A stretch of DNA of 37,851 nt, taken from the NCBI GenBank assembly GCA_938040325.1, contig CALHXW010000298.1, forward strand, positions 1-37,851, in the 5' to 3' direction. A model generated the notes under the pieces. It saw nothing but the letters and a program-made list of their open reading frames with translations. It did no database searches and was not told the DNA's origin. Every line of letters starts with the position of its first letter. The stretch's first letter is position 1. Shown piece after piece: positions 16,851-24,246 of this stretch. The stretch comes from an uncultured bacterium. Lineage in GTDB: Bacteria > Myxococcota_A > UBA9042 > PHBI01. The position numbers were made by a program, and so were the translations under genes.

Positions 16851-19436
16851 ATGTCCACATCGAGCCATCAGGACGCACCCGAGAGCGCGATCTTCAGGTC
16901 GTGGGCGACGCTTGTCGTCAGGTATCGCTGGGTCTTTCTGTTAATGACGCTGGCCCTAACGGCGTTCATGGCGAAGTCGGCCGCCGACATCAAGGTCGAC
17001 AACTCGGTCGAGGCGTTCCTGTCGGACGACTCAGAAGCCAGCGGCGCGTTGGAAGAGCTGCGCGACCTCTTTGGCCGCGACGACGTGTTTTTGATCTTGG
17101 CCGAGGGCGACGTCTTCTCGCTGCCTTACCTGACCAAGCTGCGAGCGCTGCACGAAGAGGTTGGCGCCATCGACTTGGAGATCGCGTCGCTCGGCCAACG
17201 ACGTCGCGACCGTCGCGGCGGCGCCAGCACGAAGAAACCTCCAGAGCCCGCGGCCAAAGCGGCTCCAACAGCGGCCCCGGCTGGCGGCGACGACTTCGAA
17301 GATAGCGGCGACGACGACTTCGAGGACGGCGGCGGCGACGACGACTGGGCTGGCGAGAAGGGCGGCTCGATTGTCGAAGAAGTCATCTCGCTCATCAACG
17401 TCCGCGACACGCGCTGGGAGGGCGGTGGACTCAAGGTTGAGGGGCTGCTCGAAGATCCACCCACGGCGGCCGAGCTGCCCGCGCTGAAGGCCCGAGTCCT
17501 CGCCGATCGCACCCTGGTCGGACAGGTTGTCGGCAAGGCTGGCAAGCACTCGGCCATTGTGGTGCGCACCGACTTCATGAGCGAGGAAGACTCCGGGCTC
17601 GTCTACGACAAAGTCCTCGAGATTACTGCCAAGTACGAGAGTGACGACTTCAAGATCCTCGTTGGCGGCTCACCGGCCATGAACGCTGCACTCAACCGGA
17701 TGATGCTCGAAGACCTCGGCATGATGTTCATGTCGGCCATCCTGCTGATGCTGCTCATCCTGGGCTTCATCTTCCGCCACCCGATCGGGGTGCTGGCGCC
17801 TCTTGTCGTCGTGGTGTTCTCGATGATCTACGTGGTCGGGACGATGGCGCTGCTGGGCGTGTCGATGACGATGATGACCAACATCCTGCCAGCCTTCCTC
17901 ATCTGCGTCGGCATCGGCGCGTCGGTCCATATTCAGAGCGTCTACCGAGACGCGCGCGCGGACGGCATTGCCAATGAAGAGGCCATCATCATGGCCGTTG
18001 CTTCAACGGGCAAGCCCATCCTCTACACCACCATGACCACGTTCGTCGGCCTTCTCAGCTTCCGGTTTGCGAGCCTCAGCGCCATCCAGGACATGGGCAC
18101 ATTCGGCGCCATCGGCGTGACTTATGCGCTGCTGCACACGCTCGTGTTTCTGCCGGTCGCCCTCACCTTCAACAAGAAGAGCCTGTTGGGTCGTCGCAGC
18201 GGTGGCAAGACCACCCGGATCGATCGGTTCCTCGACTGGTGCAACAGCCTCTCGCGCGGCCACGACCTACCGACGCGGCGGAACCGCAGCTGGAAGACCA
18301 TCGGAGCGGGCGCACTGCTGGTGATTGTTGCGGTCGTCGGCGCGTCAAACATCGGCTTTTACCACGACCCGGTCTCGTGGATGCCCGAAGACTCCAAGCC
18401 CAGGCTGGCGATTGAGAGCCTCGGCGAAAACGTTGGCGGCACGTCCAACATCGCGATCCTGATGAAGGCGAACGAGGGCGAGAACCTCAAGCAGAAAGCC
18501 CTGATGCAAGGAGTCGCCGACCTCCAGGACCATGTGCTGGCGTACCGGTCACCCGACGACGGCAGCGAGATTGTCGGCAACACCACGAGCCTTGCGGACA
18601 TTGTGCGCGAGAGCTGGCGTGCCATGAACGAGGACGACCCGAGCTACTACGTGGTCCCCAGCGGCACCCCGGACAACCCCGACCGGGGCGTCGTCGATAT
18701 GGTGACGATGTTTGAGACCAGCGGTCCTGAGGACCTCAAGCGCTTGGCGACCGTCGACATGAAGCAGTCGGTCATCATGATGCGCGTGAAGTGGCTCGAC
18801 GCGTACGCTTACAACCCGCTGGTCGACCACATCGAAGAGGGCCTCGCAACCCACATTGGCGACAAGGCGGACGTGAAGATCACGGGCACCGTCCACAACC
18901 TCGTGACCATCGTCAACTCGCTGCTGGGCGACCTCCTCAAGAGCTTCGGCATGGCGTTTTTGGTCATCACGCTGATGATGATTGTGCTGCTCGGCGACCT
19001 GAAGCTCGGGTTGGTGGCGATGGTGCCCAACCTCTTTCCCATCGCTCTCTGTGCAGGGGTCATGGGCTTCACGGGCATCCCGATTGACATGAACAACCTC
19101 CTCATCGCGTCCATCGCGATCGGGATCGCCGTGGACGACACGATCCACCTGCTCTTTCAGTACAAAGCCCACTACACGGCCTATGGCGACGTCGACAACG
19201 CCATCGCCCATGCCTTCGAGCACAGCGGCCGGGCCATGGCCTCGACGAGCGTCATCCTGGTTGCAGGATTTCTCGTCTACGTGATCTCCCAAATGAATAA
19301 TCTGCAGCGTTTTGGACTCTTGGTGAGCATGACCGTGGTCTTTGCGTTGTTGATCGATTTGATCTTCGCCCCGGCGCTGATGCGCATCGTGTATCGCGAC
19401 AAGGCACCCCGCGCCCAAGAAAGGAGCCCAGCATGA
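16851..19436 (+). CDS. RND/MMPL superfamily exporter with acidic disordered insertion
   Basis: An 861-aa inner-membrane transporter with two RND halves. Helix 1 lies near 25-48; helices 2-6 cluster near 285-440 (MMFMSAILLMLLILGFIF, VVVVFSMIYVVGTM and others); the second half opens near 480 and has its cluster at about 690-850 (GMAFLVITLMMIVLL, LIASIAIGIAVDDTIHLL). The SSD-like DDTIHLL motif is typical of this group, which exports lipids, hopanoids or other hydrophobic compounds. Unusual is residues 117-173 of the first periplasmic loop: basic, then Ala/Pro-rich, then strongly acidic (DDFEDSGDDDFEDGGGDDDW), without predicted fold. A GGCGAGG ribosome site precedes ATG 16851. The gene overlaps the LolA-like gene by 4 bp (ATGA), so the two proteins probably act together. 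The substrate is unknown. Confidence 0.9.
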   Translation: MSTSSHQDAPESAIFRSWATLVVRYRWVFLLMTLALTAFMAKSAADIKVDNSVEAFLSDDSEASGALEELRDLFGRDDVFLILAEGDVFSLPYLTKLRALHEEVGAIDLEIASLGQRRRDRRGGASTKKPPEPAAKAAPTAAPAGGDDFEDSGDDDFEDGGGDDDWAGEKGGSIVEEVISLINVRDTRWEGGGLKVEGLLEDPPTAAELPALKARVLADRTLVGQVVGKAGKHSAIVVRTDFMSEEDSGLVYDKVLEITAKYESDDFKILVGGSPAMNAALNRMMLEDLGMMFMSAILLMLLILGFIFRHPIGVLAPLVVVVFSMIYVVGTMALLGVSMTMMTNILPAFLICVGIGASVHIQSVYRDARADGIANEEAIIMAVASTGKPILYTTMTTFVGLLSFRFASLSAIQDMGTFGAIGVTYALLHTLVFLPVALTFNKKSLLGRRSGGKTTRIDRFLDWCNSLSRGHDLPTRRNRSWKTIGAGALLVIVAVVGASNIGFYHDPVSWMPEDSKPRLAIESLGENVGGTSNIAILMKANEGENLKQKALMQGVADLQDHVLAYRSPDDGSEIVGNTTSLADIVRESWRAMNEDDPSYYVVPSGTPDNPDRGVVDMVTMFETSGPEDLKRLATVDMKQSVIMMRVKWLDAYAYNPLVDHIEEGLATHIGDKADVKITGTVHNLVTIVNSLLGDLLKSFGMAFLVITLMMIVLLGDLKLGLVAMVPNLFPIALCAGVMGFTGIPIDMNNLLIASIAIGIAVDDTIHLLFQYKAHYTAYGDVDNAIAHAFEHSGRAMASTSVILVAGFLVYVISQMNNLQRFGLLVSMTVVFALLIDLIFAPALMRIVYRDKAPRAQERSPA

Positions 19437-20269
19437 CGTCCCGAAAAACCCTCACTCAGCGGTTGCTCACGAGCTTGGCGCTGATCGGACTCGCAGCGCC
19501 CGGCGCGGCCCTGGCCGTGTCGCCTGACGAGACCGACGCCCGCGCTATCATGCAGGCCGTCGAAGACCGCGAGGACGGCGACAAGACGGTCTCTCGCATG
19601 ACGATGGTCCTCAAAGACAAAGACGGCCGCGAGCGCAAGCGCAGCGTCCAGTCTCGCTCGATGGACTTCAAGGCAGGCTCGAAGAGTATCTTGCTCTTTG
19701 AGGGTCCCGCCGACGTTCGCAACACCGGCCTTCTCTCCATCGACTACGACGACGGTGCCAAAGACGACGACCAGTGGCTCTACCTGCCAAGCCTCAACAA
19801 GTCGACGCGCATCTCTGGCTCCGACAAGTCCGGCGCCTTCTTGGGCAGTGACCTGACCTTTGCCGACATGACGTCGCGCGACCTCGACGACTACGAGTAC
19901 AAGATCCTCGAGCAGTCGGCGAAGGTTGGCGACGAAGAGGTCTGGGTCATCGAGTCGCGGCCCAAGACGAAGAAGGCCAAAGACGAGACCGGCTACCTCA
20001 AGAGCAAGCTCTGGGTCTCGAAGTCGAAGCTCATGCCGCTGCAGATCAAGAACTGGATCATCGAAGGCAAGAAGATAAAGCTGATGAAGTTCAGCAACAT
20101 CAAGCAGATCGATGGCATCTGGACGCCGCATAAACTCAAGGTCTGGACCAAAAAGAAGAAGGAGACCCTGTCGACGACGGTGCTGTCGTGGAAGTCGTTC
20201 AAGTACAACGACGCCAGCGTCAAAGACAGCGACTTCAGCCAGCGCGCCCTCGAGAAGGGCGTTCGCTAG
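19433..20269 (+). CDS. LolA-like outer-membrane lipoprotein-sorting protein
   Basis: A 278-aa periplasmic protein with an N-terminal signal peptide (basic start, Leu/Ala-rich core, cleavage at AALA-V near residue 29). The mature part matches the LolA-like family (outer membrane lipoprotein-sorting protein): ARAIMQAVEDRE.GD near the start, LLFEGPADVRNTGLL, DDQWLYLPSLNKSTRI, GSFLGSDLTFADM-type segment, and a Lys-rich C-terminal beta-sheet ending in W.SFKYN..V.DSDFSQRALEKG. These proteins have the half-barrel lipid-binding fold of LolA and often sit beside RND/MMPL genes. It presumably receives a lipid or lipoprotein from the RND protein at 16851-19436, which it overlaps by 4 bp. Two hairpins follow its stop codon. 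Confidence 0.9.
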   Translation: MTSRKTLTQRLLTSLALIGLAAPGAALAVSPDETDARAIMQAVEDREDGDKTVSRMTMVLKDKDGRERKRSVQSRSMDFKAGSKSILLFEGPADVRNTGLLSIDYDDGAKDDDQWLYLPSLNKSTRISGSDKSGAFLGSDLTFADMTSRDLDDYEYKILEQSAKVGDEEVWVIESRPKTKKAKDETGYLKSKLWVSKSKLMPLQIKNWIIEGKKIKLMKFSNIKQIDGIWTPHKLKVWTKKKKETLSTTVLSWKSFKYNDASVKDSDFSQRALEKGVR

Positions 20270-20314
20270 GACGAACGCATCGCGCGCCCCGACGAGCCGT
20301 CGTCGGGGCGTTCT
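20259..20314 (+). terminator. Double hairpin after LolA-like gene
   Basis: A small hairpin GCGTTCG/CGAACGC (20259-20278) spans the stop codon. It is followed by an 11-bp perfect stem CGCCCCGACGA/TCGTCGGGGCG (20285-20310, loop GCCG) and then TTCT. The stem is strong, but the U tract is poor, so termination may be partial and the barrel gene may be reached by read-through. Confidence 0.65.
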
Positions 20315-20367
20315 GCGTGGGCGATTCCGCCTTGCGCCCGGGCCATGCGCTGCGGTACCTCCGGACC

Positions 20368-21105
20368 ATGCGAAACGTCCTCACCTCTCTCGCGCTCTGC
20401 TTGGTCACGCTCACCGCGTGGTGGTCAGCTGACGTCCCTGAGGCCTTTGCCTGAGGCTGCGGAGCGCCCGTCGGTCCGACGGGCTCCGATAATACCGATC
20501 TCGAGCGACCCTGGTCTGTGTCCCTGACCGCCGGTGCGTTCCGCTCGTGCCTAAGCTTCGACGATGGCTTCGACGCGGAGATGACCCAGTCGATGGTCGT
20601 CGTTGGCGTGTCCTATCAGCTGACCGACCGCCTCTCGATTGGCGGCGGCATCGGTGGCGTCTTCGACGGCGAGCTCGAGGCCCGACGCATCACGTTCGAC
20701 TTCAACCCAGGCTTTGTCGCGTCGATCAACGCCAGCTACCGCCTGCTGAGTGCGCCCGAGTCGCCGGTGTCGCTCACCCTTGGCCTCGCATTCGCCGCCG
20801 GCTTCACGAGCACACGCGAAGTGAACACCGACATCGACGTCGACTACACAGCCTTTGACCTGCGCGCCTCGGCCACGGTCTCGCGGACGTTCTTCCGCCA
20901 CTGGACGCCCTACTTCAGCCTGCGCCTCTTTGGTGGGCCGGTGCTCTGGCAGTTCGAGGGACTCGACGTGACCGGCCAAGACCCAACCCACCTGCAGACG
21001 GCGCTCGGAAGCACCATCAACATCGGGTTTGGCGTCAGCGCAAACGTGGAGGTCTCGTTCCTCGGCGAGCAGGCCCTCTTCGGCGGACTCTCCTACAACT
21101 TCTAG
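20368..21105 (+). CDS. Outer-membrane beta-barrel protein with in-frame TGA after the signal peptide
   Basis: The frame runs from ATG 20368 to the stop at 21103-21105, but codon 29 (20452-20454) is TGA. Upstream of it is a good signal peptide: Arg at position 2, a hydrophobic core (LTSLALCLVTLTAWW) and a cleavage site PEAFA. Downstream, in the same frame with no further stop, is a 217-codon region of amphipathic beta strands (VVVGVSYQLTDRLSIGGGIG, SLTLGLAFAAGF, ANVEVSFLG) ending in Phe, typical of outer-membrane barrels. As the frame does not shift, one codon separates export signal from barrel. Options are a nonsense mutation (CGA or TGG to TGA), selenocysteine (see the hairpin at 20461-20487), read-through, or a base error. 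A start at GTG 20518 would leave the barrel without a signal peptide, which I consider unlikely. It follows the RND and LolA-like genes and could be their outer-membrane partner. Confidence 0.7.
20461..20487 (+). promoter_or_regulatory. SECIS-like hairpin just downstream of in-frame TGA
   Basis: GCCCGTC (20466-20472) pairs perfectly with GACGGGC (20478-20484) around the loop GGTCC (20473-20477). GGA (20461-20463) can pair with TCC (20485-20487) below a two-base bulge. The loop starts 18 nt after the TGA and begins with GG, fitting the general description of bacterial SECIS elements: loop with an early G, stem within the coding sequence, roughly 16-37 nt from TGA. GC-rich coding DNA forms hairpins often, so this alone is not proof. 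Confidence 0.35.
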
Positions 21106-21149
21106 CAAAGCCTGCCCCAGCCACGTTCCGCAAGCGTGCTCGGGCTCGG

Positions 21150-21376
21150 CCACGCGCACGCAACCGCCCGCGCCCAGCCTCGCGCCCACGCACACCCCCA
21201 CGCTCAGCCTCGCGCCCAGGCCCTCGCCCACGCCCAGCCTCGCGCCCACGCCCAGCCCCACGCCCAGCCCCGCGCCCAGCCTCGCCGCCCACGCCTGAGC
21301 CCACGCCGACGCCCAGCACCCGCTCCCAGTCTCAAGCCAGCTCCCAGTCTCAAGCCAACACCCAGTCTCAGCGCCC
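21150..21376. repeat. Degenerate C-rich hexamer array (CGCCCA/CGCGCC family)
   Basis: The noncoding gap between the barrel gene (plus) and the GH-like gene (minus) is filled by imperfect repeats such as CGCGCCCACGCCCAGCC, then copies of CTCCCAGTCTCAAGCCA. The period is about six. It holds the 16-mer GCGCCCACGCACACCC (21182-21197), found again at 37538-37553. An open frame through it encodes only Ala/Pro/Arg/His repeats and is not a gene. Confidence 0.8.
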
Positions 21377-21384
21377 CGCGGCCC

Positions 21385-24117
21385 TCATTCGACGAGCGAA
21401 AACCCAAGCGCAAACTTGATCGGCAGCGTCGGCGGCAACGGCTGGCCAGCCGGCAGCCCATAGGCCTGCGCAATCAGGCTCGAAGCCGCGACCTCATCAA
21501 CCCCGTCAATGGTCGTGACGATGCTGAGAAAGCTCGCGACGTTGATAGCGCCGCCGAAGGTTCCGCTGGTGACGTTGGTGATGTCGCTGCTGTCGGTCTC
21601 CACGTCGAGGGTGTAGGTCAGATCCTCGAGCACCAGCGCGCCAAGCTCCACCCCGGCGCCATCGTAGATCGTCATCACGTGAAGGCTGTTGGCGCCAGTC
21701 CACACGTCGTCGACGATGCGGCCTTCGACCAGGACCTGGCCGCTGCTGTCGGGAAGGTTGGACGCGTCCACGTCTTGACCGATCGTCACGCTGAGGTCAC
21801 CGCTGCTGCTGTCAAAACCGCTCAGGCCGTAGAGAAAGCGCGGAATGAACCCGGCGATGATGCTCGCTGCGAAGGGGCTCTCAGGCTCGAGCATGACCAC
21901 CTGTTCGGGGTCGGTCGCGTAGACAACATCCGGGGCCGTCTCCCAAGCCTCCGCCTCGCCGTCAAAGACCCGCGTGATGATCGCTTCAAGCTGCGCGTCG
22001 CGGCGCGTCCAGAAGAACGCGCGGCTCGTCTCTTCGAGGTAGCCGAACTTATAGGACGTGAGGCTCTCTGGCTTCGGGCGCGCCAAGATGTCGATGGGGT
22101 AGCGGTAACGGGACTCCGCGGCTGCGAGCACCGTCGCGACCTCGCTGCTGACTTCGACGGCTGAGGCCAGCTTCGCCTCGGCTGCGGCGCGGGCTGCTGC
22201 TTTGTCGTCGTCGGATGGATCGGTCGCCACGAAGTGTTCGCGAGCGGCGGCGACGCCTTCATAGAGTGCGATCGTGTGGTCGATGCGCTGGCGATAGACC
22301 CAGAGGGCGTCATAGACCTCACGGGTGAGCGGGTTGCTGCTCTCACCAAGGGCGCCGAGGTCGATGGCGTCGAAGTCGACCTTGAGCCGCTGAAGCAGCG
22401 CGAGGTCACCATCACGCCAGGCCTCAAACGCGGCGTCGTCGTACTCAAGCACGGTCTTAAACGAGAGCTTCGGTCGGCGCGCGAGCACGCCCGCCAGCTC
22501 GCCGATCTCGTCCTGAGCGAGCTCCCCCGCGAGGTAGAAGTAGACGAGCGGGTCGTCGTCAAAGAAGTGCTGTCGCTGCAGCTCCGTCCAGGCACCGAGC
22601 GCGTTGGCAACGGCCGGTCCGTCGTCTCCGTAGGCCGGGCTCAGCCATGTGAGGTAGTCGCTCCAGCTCAGTGACGCGTCCCACGTGACCTGGGTGAGGT
22701 AGTGGTCGTACTGCCAGTAGGTCCACTCGCGCCCTGTCGTGAACGTGACGTGGCCGATGACGTCGTGGCCCGCCAGGCTGTTTTGGATGTCGTTCTGTCG
22801 GGTCCAGCCCGTGATGGGCAAGACCAGCGGCATGTTGTTGTCGAACCCAAGCCACCACGCTGTCTCGGGGAAGTAGACCTGCCGGCGCTCGCCGTCGGCG
22901 GCGCTGAGGAACTCTTGGTGATGGGTGAAGTCCTCGCACCCGTAGACCGGGGCCGGGTGCTCGAGGTCGTAGAACATCGTCGTGTGGACGTAGGCGCCAA
23001 CGAAGGGATCGGCCTGCAGCGGCACGTGGAAGAAGTAGCCACCGTCGTCGCTCTCGAGCTCGCACGGAGGGTGAATCCAGGCGAAGAGCTCGATCTGCGG
23101 GTGGTTGGCGACCAAGTGGGCGGCCGCGGTGTCGAGCCAGCGGATGACGTCGACGTCGGCGGGCTTTGTGAACTCGCTGGTGCCGATCTGAAGGGTCAGG
23201 ACCTCGACGCCAGCTTCGGCGATCATGTCGAGCCCACGGTGGATCTGCTGCTGCTCGGTCAGGGGCTCGCCGCTGTCGGCGTCGGTCGCGCCCGCCACCA
23301 GCAGCTTGAAGTTGTTCTGCTGCTCATCGGCAAAGCTCGTGACCATCCCGACCTTGACGCCAAGGGGGCGCGCATCGTCGGCAAGCCCCTTGAGGTAGGG
23401 GACCCACGCGTCGAAGTCGACCGTTTGCAGGAGGTGAAACGACGCCACATTTTGCCGGTTTCGGGCCATCCACGTGATGTAGCGCTCGACGTAGGCTCGG
23501 TGCGCGTCGCTTGGGCGAAGCCAGTAGTCGCTCATGGGGATGGGGTGCTGCGTGTGCTCGTGGAAGCCGCGGAGCTCAAAGTGGGGCGTGGAGACCGTGC
23601 CGTCATAGGCCATCGGCAGCGTCGCTGCGGCGTCTCGCGGCAGGAAGGTCTCTTCCGGGTGGTAGTAGCGCGCGCCGAGGTCGCCAGCGAGCGCGTAGAG
23701 TCCGTACATCGCGCCGACGTCGGTCGAGGCGGTGACCGTTAGGGTCGGCGGGGCTGCTCCAGCCGCAAAGTTGAGCGAGTACCCCTGGCTTCCGAACGCT
23801 GCTGAGGTGGCATCCAGCTCCACAACCACGCGCGCCGCCGGTTCCGCGACCGTGGCGGTCGGTGCAGTCGCGCCCGTGATCGCTGCCATGGCGGCCCAGA
23901 GGTCGGTGCGGGCAGCCTCCAAGCCAGCGCCGGCGCCTTCGGGCAGGCGAATGTCGACGAGGACGCGGTCGCCATCGGCCAACGGGGCAGGTAGCGCGTA
24001 GTTCGCCGGGTCATCGCCGCAACCGATGAGGGCGCCCCCTAAGACCAGCAGCATCGCCAGGTGAAGAGGGTTCGCCTGGTTCGGCGAGCGACGGATCCGC
24101 ATCGAGTTAAGCTGCAC
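21385..24117 (-). CDS. GH67/GH20-like carbohydrate-active lipoprotein
   Basis: A 910-aa predicted lipoprotein: Arg-rich start, hydrophobic core and lipobox LIGC. Residues about 60-170 look like the alpha/beta N-terminal domain found before GH67 and GH20 catalytic barrels; the diagnostic stretch is GAMYGLYALAGDLGARYYHP followed by LPRD. Then comes FELRGF and a long region with TIM-barrel features (YVERYITWMARNRQNV, VEVLTLQIGTSEF, ELFAWIHPP, WTYWQYDHYL). A helical part (about 560-690) and a C-terminal beta-rich domain with YKFGYLEETSRAFFWTRRD follow. The probable role is binding or cleaving a glycan at the cell surface; I cannot name catalytic acids with confidence. I chose GTG 24117 because GGGAG lies 5 nt before it; ATG 24102 is the alternative. 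It diverges from the beta-helix gene. Confidence 0.8.
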   Translation of the reverse strand: MQLNSMRIRRSPNQANPLHLAMLLVLGGALIGCGDDPANYALPAPLADGDRVLVDIRLPEGAGAGLEAARTDLWAAMAAITGATAPTATVAEPAARVVVELDATSAAFGSQGYSLNFAAGAAPPTLTVTASTDVGAMYGLYALAGDLGARYYHPEETFLPRDAAATLPMAYDGTVSTPHFELRGFHEHTQHPIPMSDYWLRPSDAHRAYVERYITWMARNRQNVASFHLLQTVDFDAWVPYLKGLADDARPLGVKVGMVTSFADEQQNNFKLLVAGATDADSGEPLTEQQQIHRGLDMIAEAGVEVLTLQIGTSEFTKPADVDVIRWLDTAAAHLVANHPQIELFAWIHPPCELESDDGGYFFHVPLQADPFVGAYVHTTMFYDLEHPAPVYGCEDFTHHQEFLSAADGERRQVYFPETAWWLGFDNNMPLVLPITGWTRQNDIQNSLAGHDVIGHVTFTTGREWTYWQYDHYLTQVTWDASLSWSDYLTWLSPAYGDDGPAVANALGAWTELQRQHFFDDDPLVYFYLAGELAQDEIGELAGVLARRPKLSFKTVLEYDDAAFEAWRDGDLALLQRLKVDFDAIDLGALGESSNPLTREVYDALWVYRQRIDHTIALYEGVAAAREHFVATDPSDDDKAAARAAAEAKLASAVEVSSEVATVLAAAESRYRYPIDILARPKPESLTSYKFGYLEETSRAFFWTRRDAQLEAIITRVFDGEAEAWETAPDVVYATDPEQVVMLEPESPFAASIIAGFIPRFLYGLSGFDSSSGDLSVTIGQDVDASNLPDSSGQVLVEGRIVDDVWTGANSLHVMTIYDGAGVELGALVLEDLTYTLDVETDSSDITNVTSGTFGGAINVASFLSIVTTIDGVDEVAASSLIAQAYGLPAGQPLPPTLPIKFALGFSLVE

Positions 24118-24246
24118 GGCGACTCCCTTTCTTGGCGTGTAAGCTCCCACGGGGACAGGCTACGCGTGAGCATGTTCACTTTCAATGTCGATACCGTTGG
24201 GCAGCGATAGCGCGCATGATAAGGTCCCCGACGTCAGGGGGGCGAG

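Noticed and set aside
20518-21105. Barrel gene beginning at GTG 20518 as a complete short gene
   Set aside because: It would lack a signal peptide although an in-frame one exists 50 codons upstream; no ribosome site is seen at 20518.
21136-22164. Plus-strand open frame through the C-rich array into the GH-like gene
   Set aside because: Its first part is Ala/Pro/Arg/His repeat and its second part is antisense to a clear lipoprotein gene.
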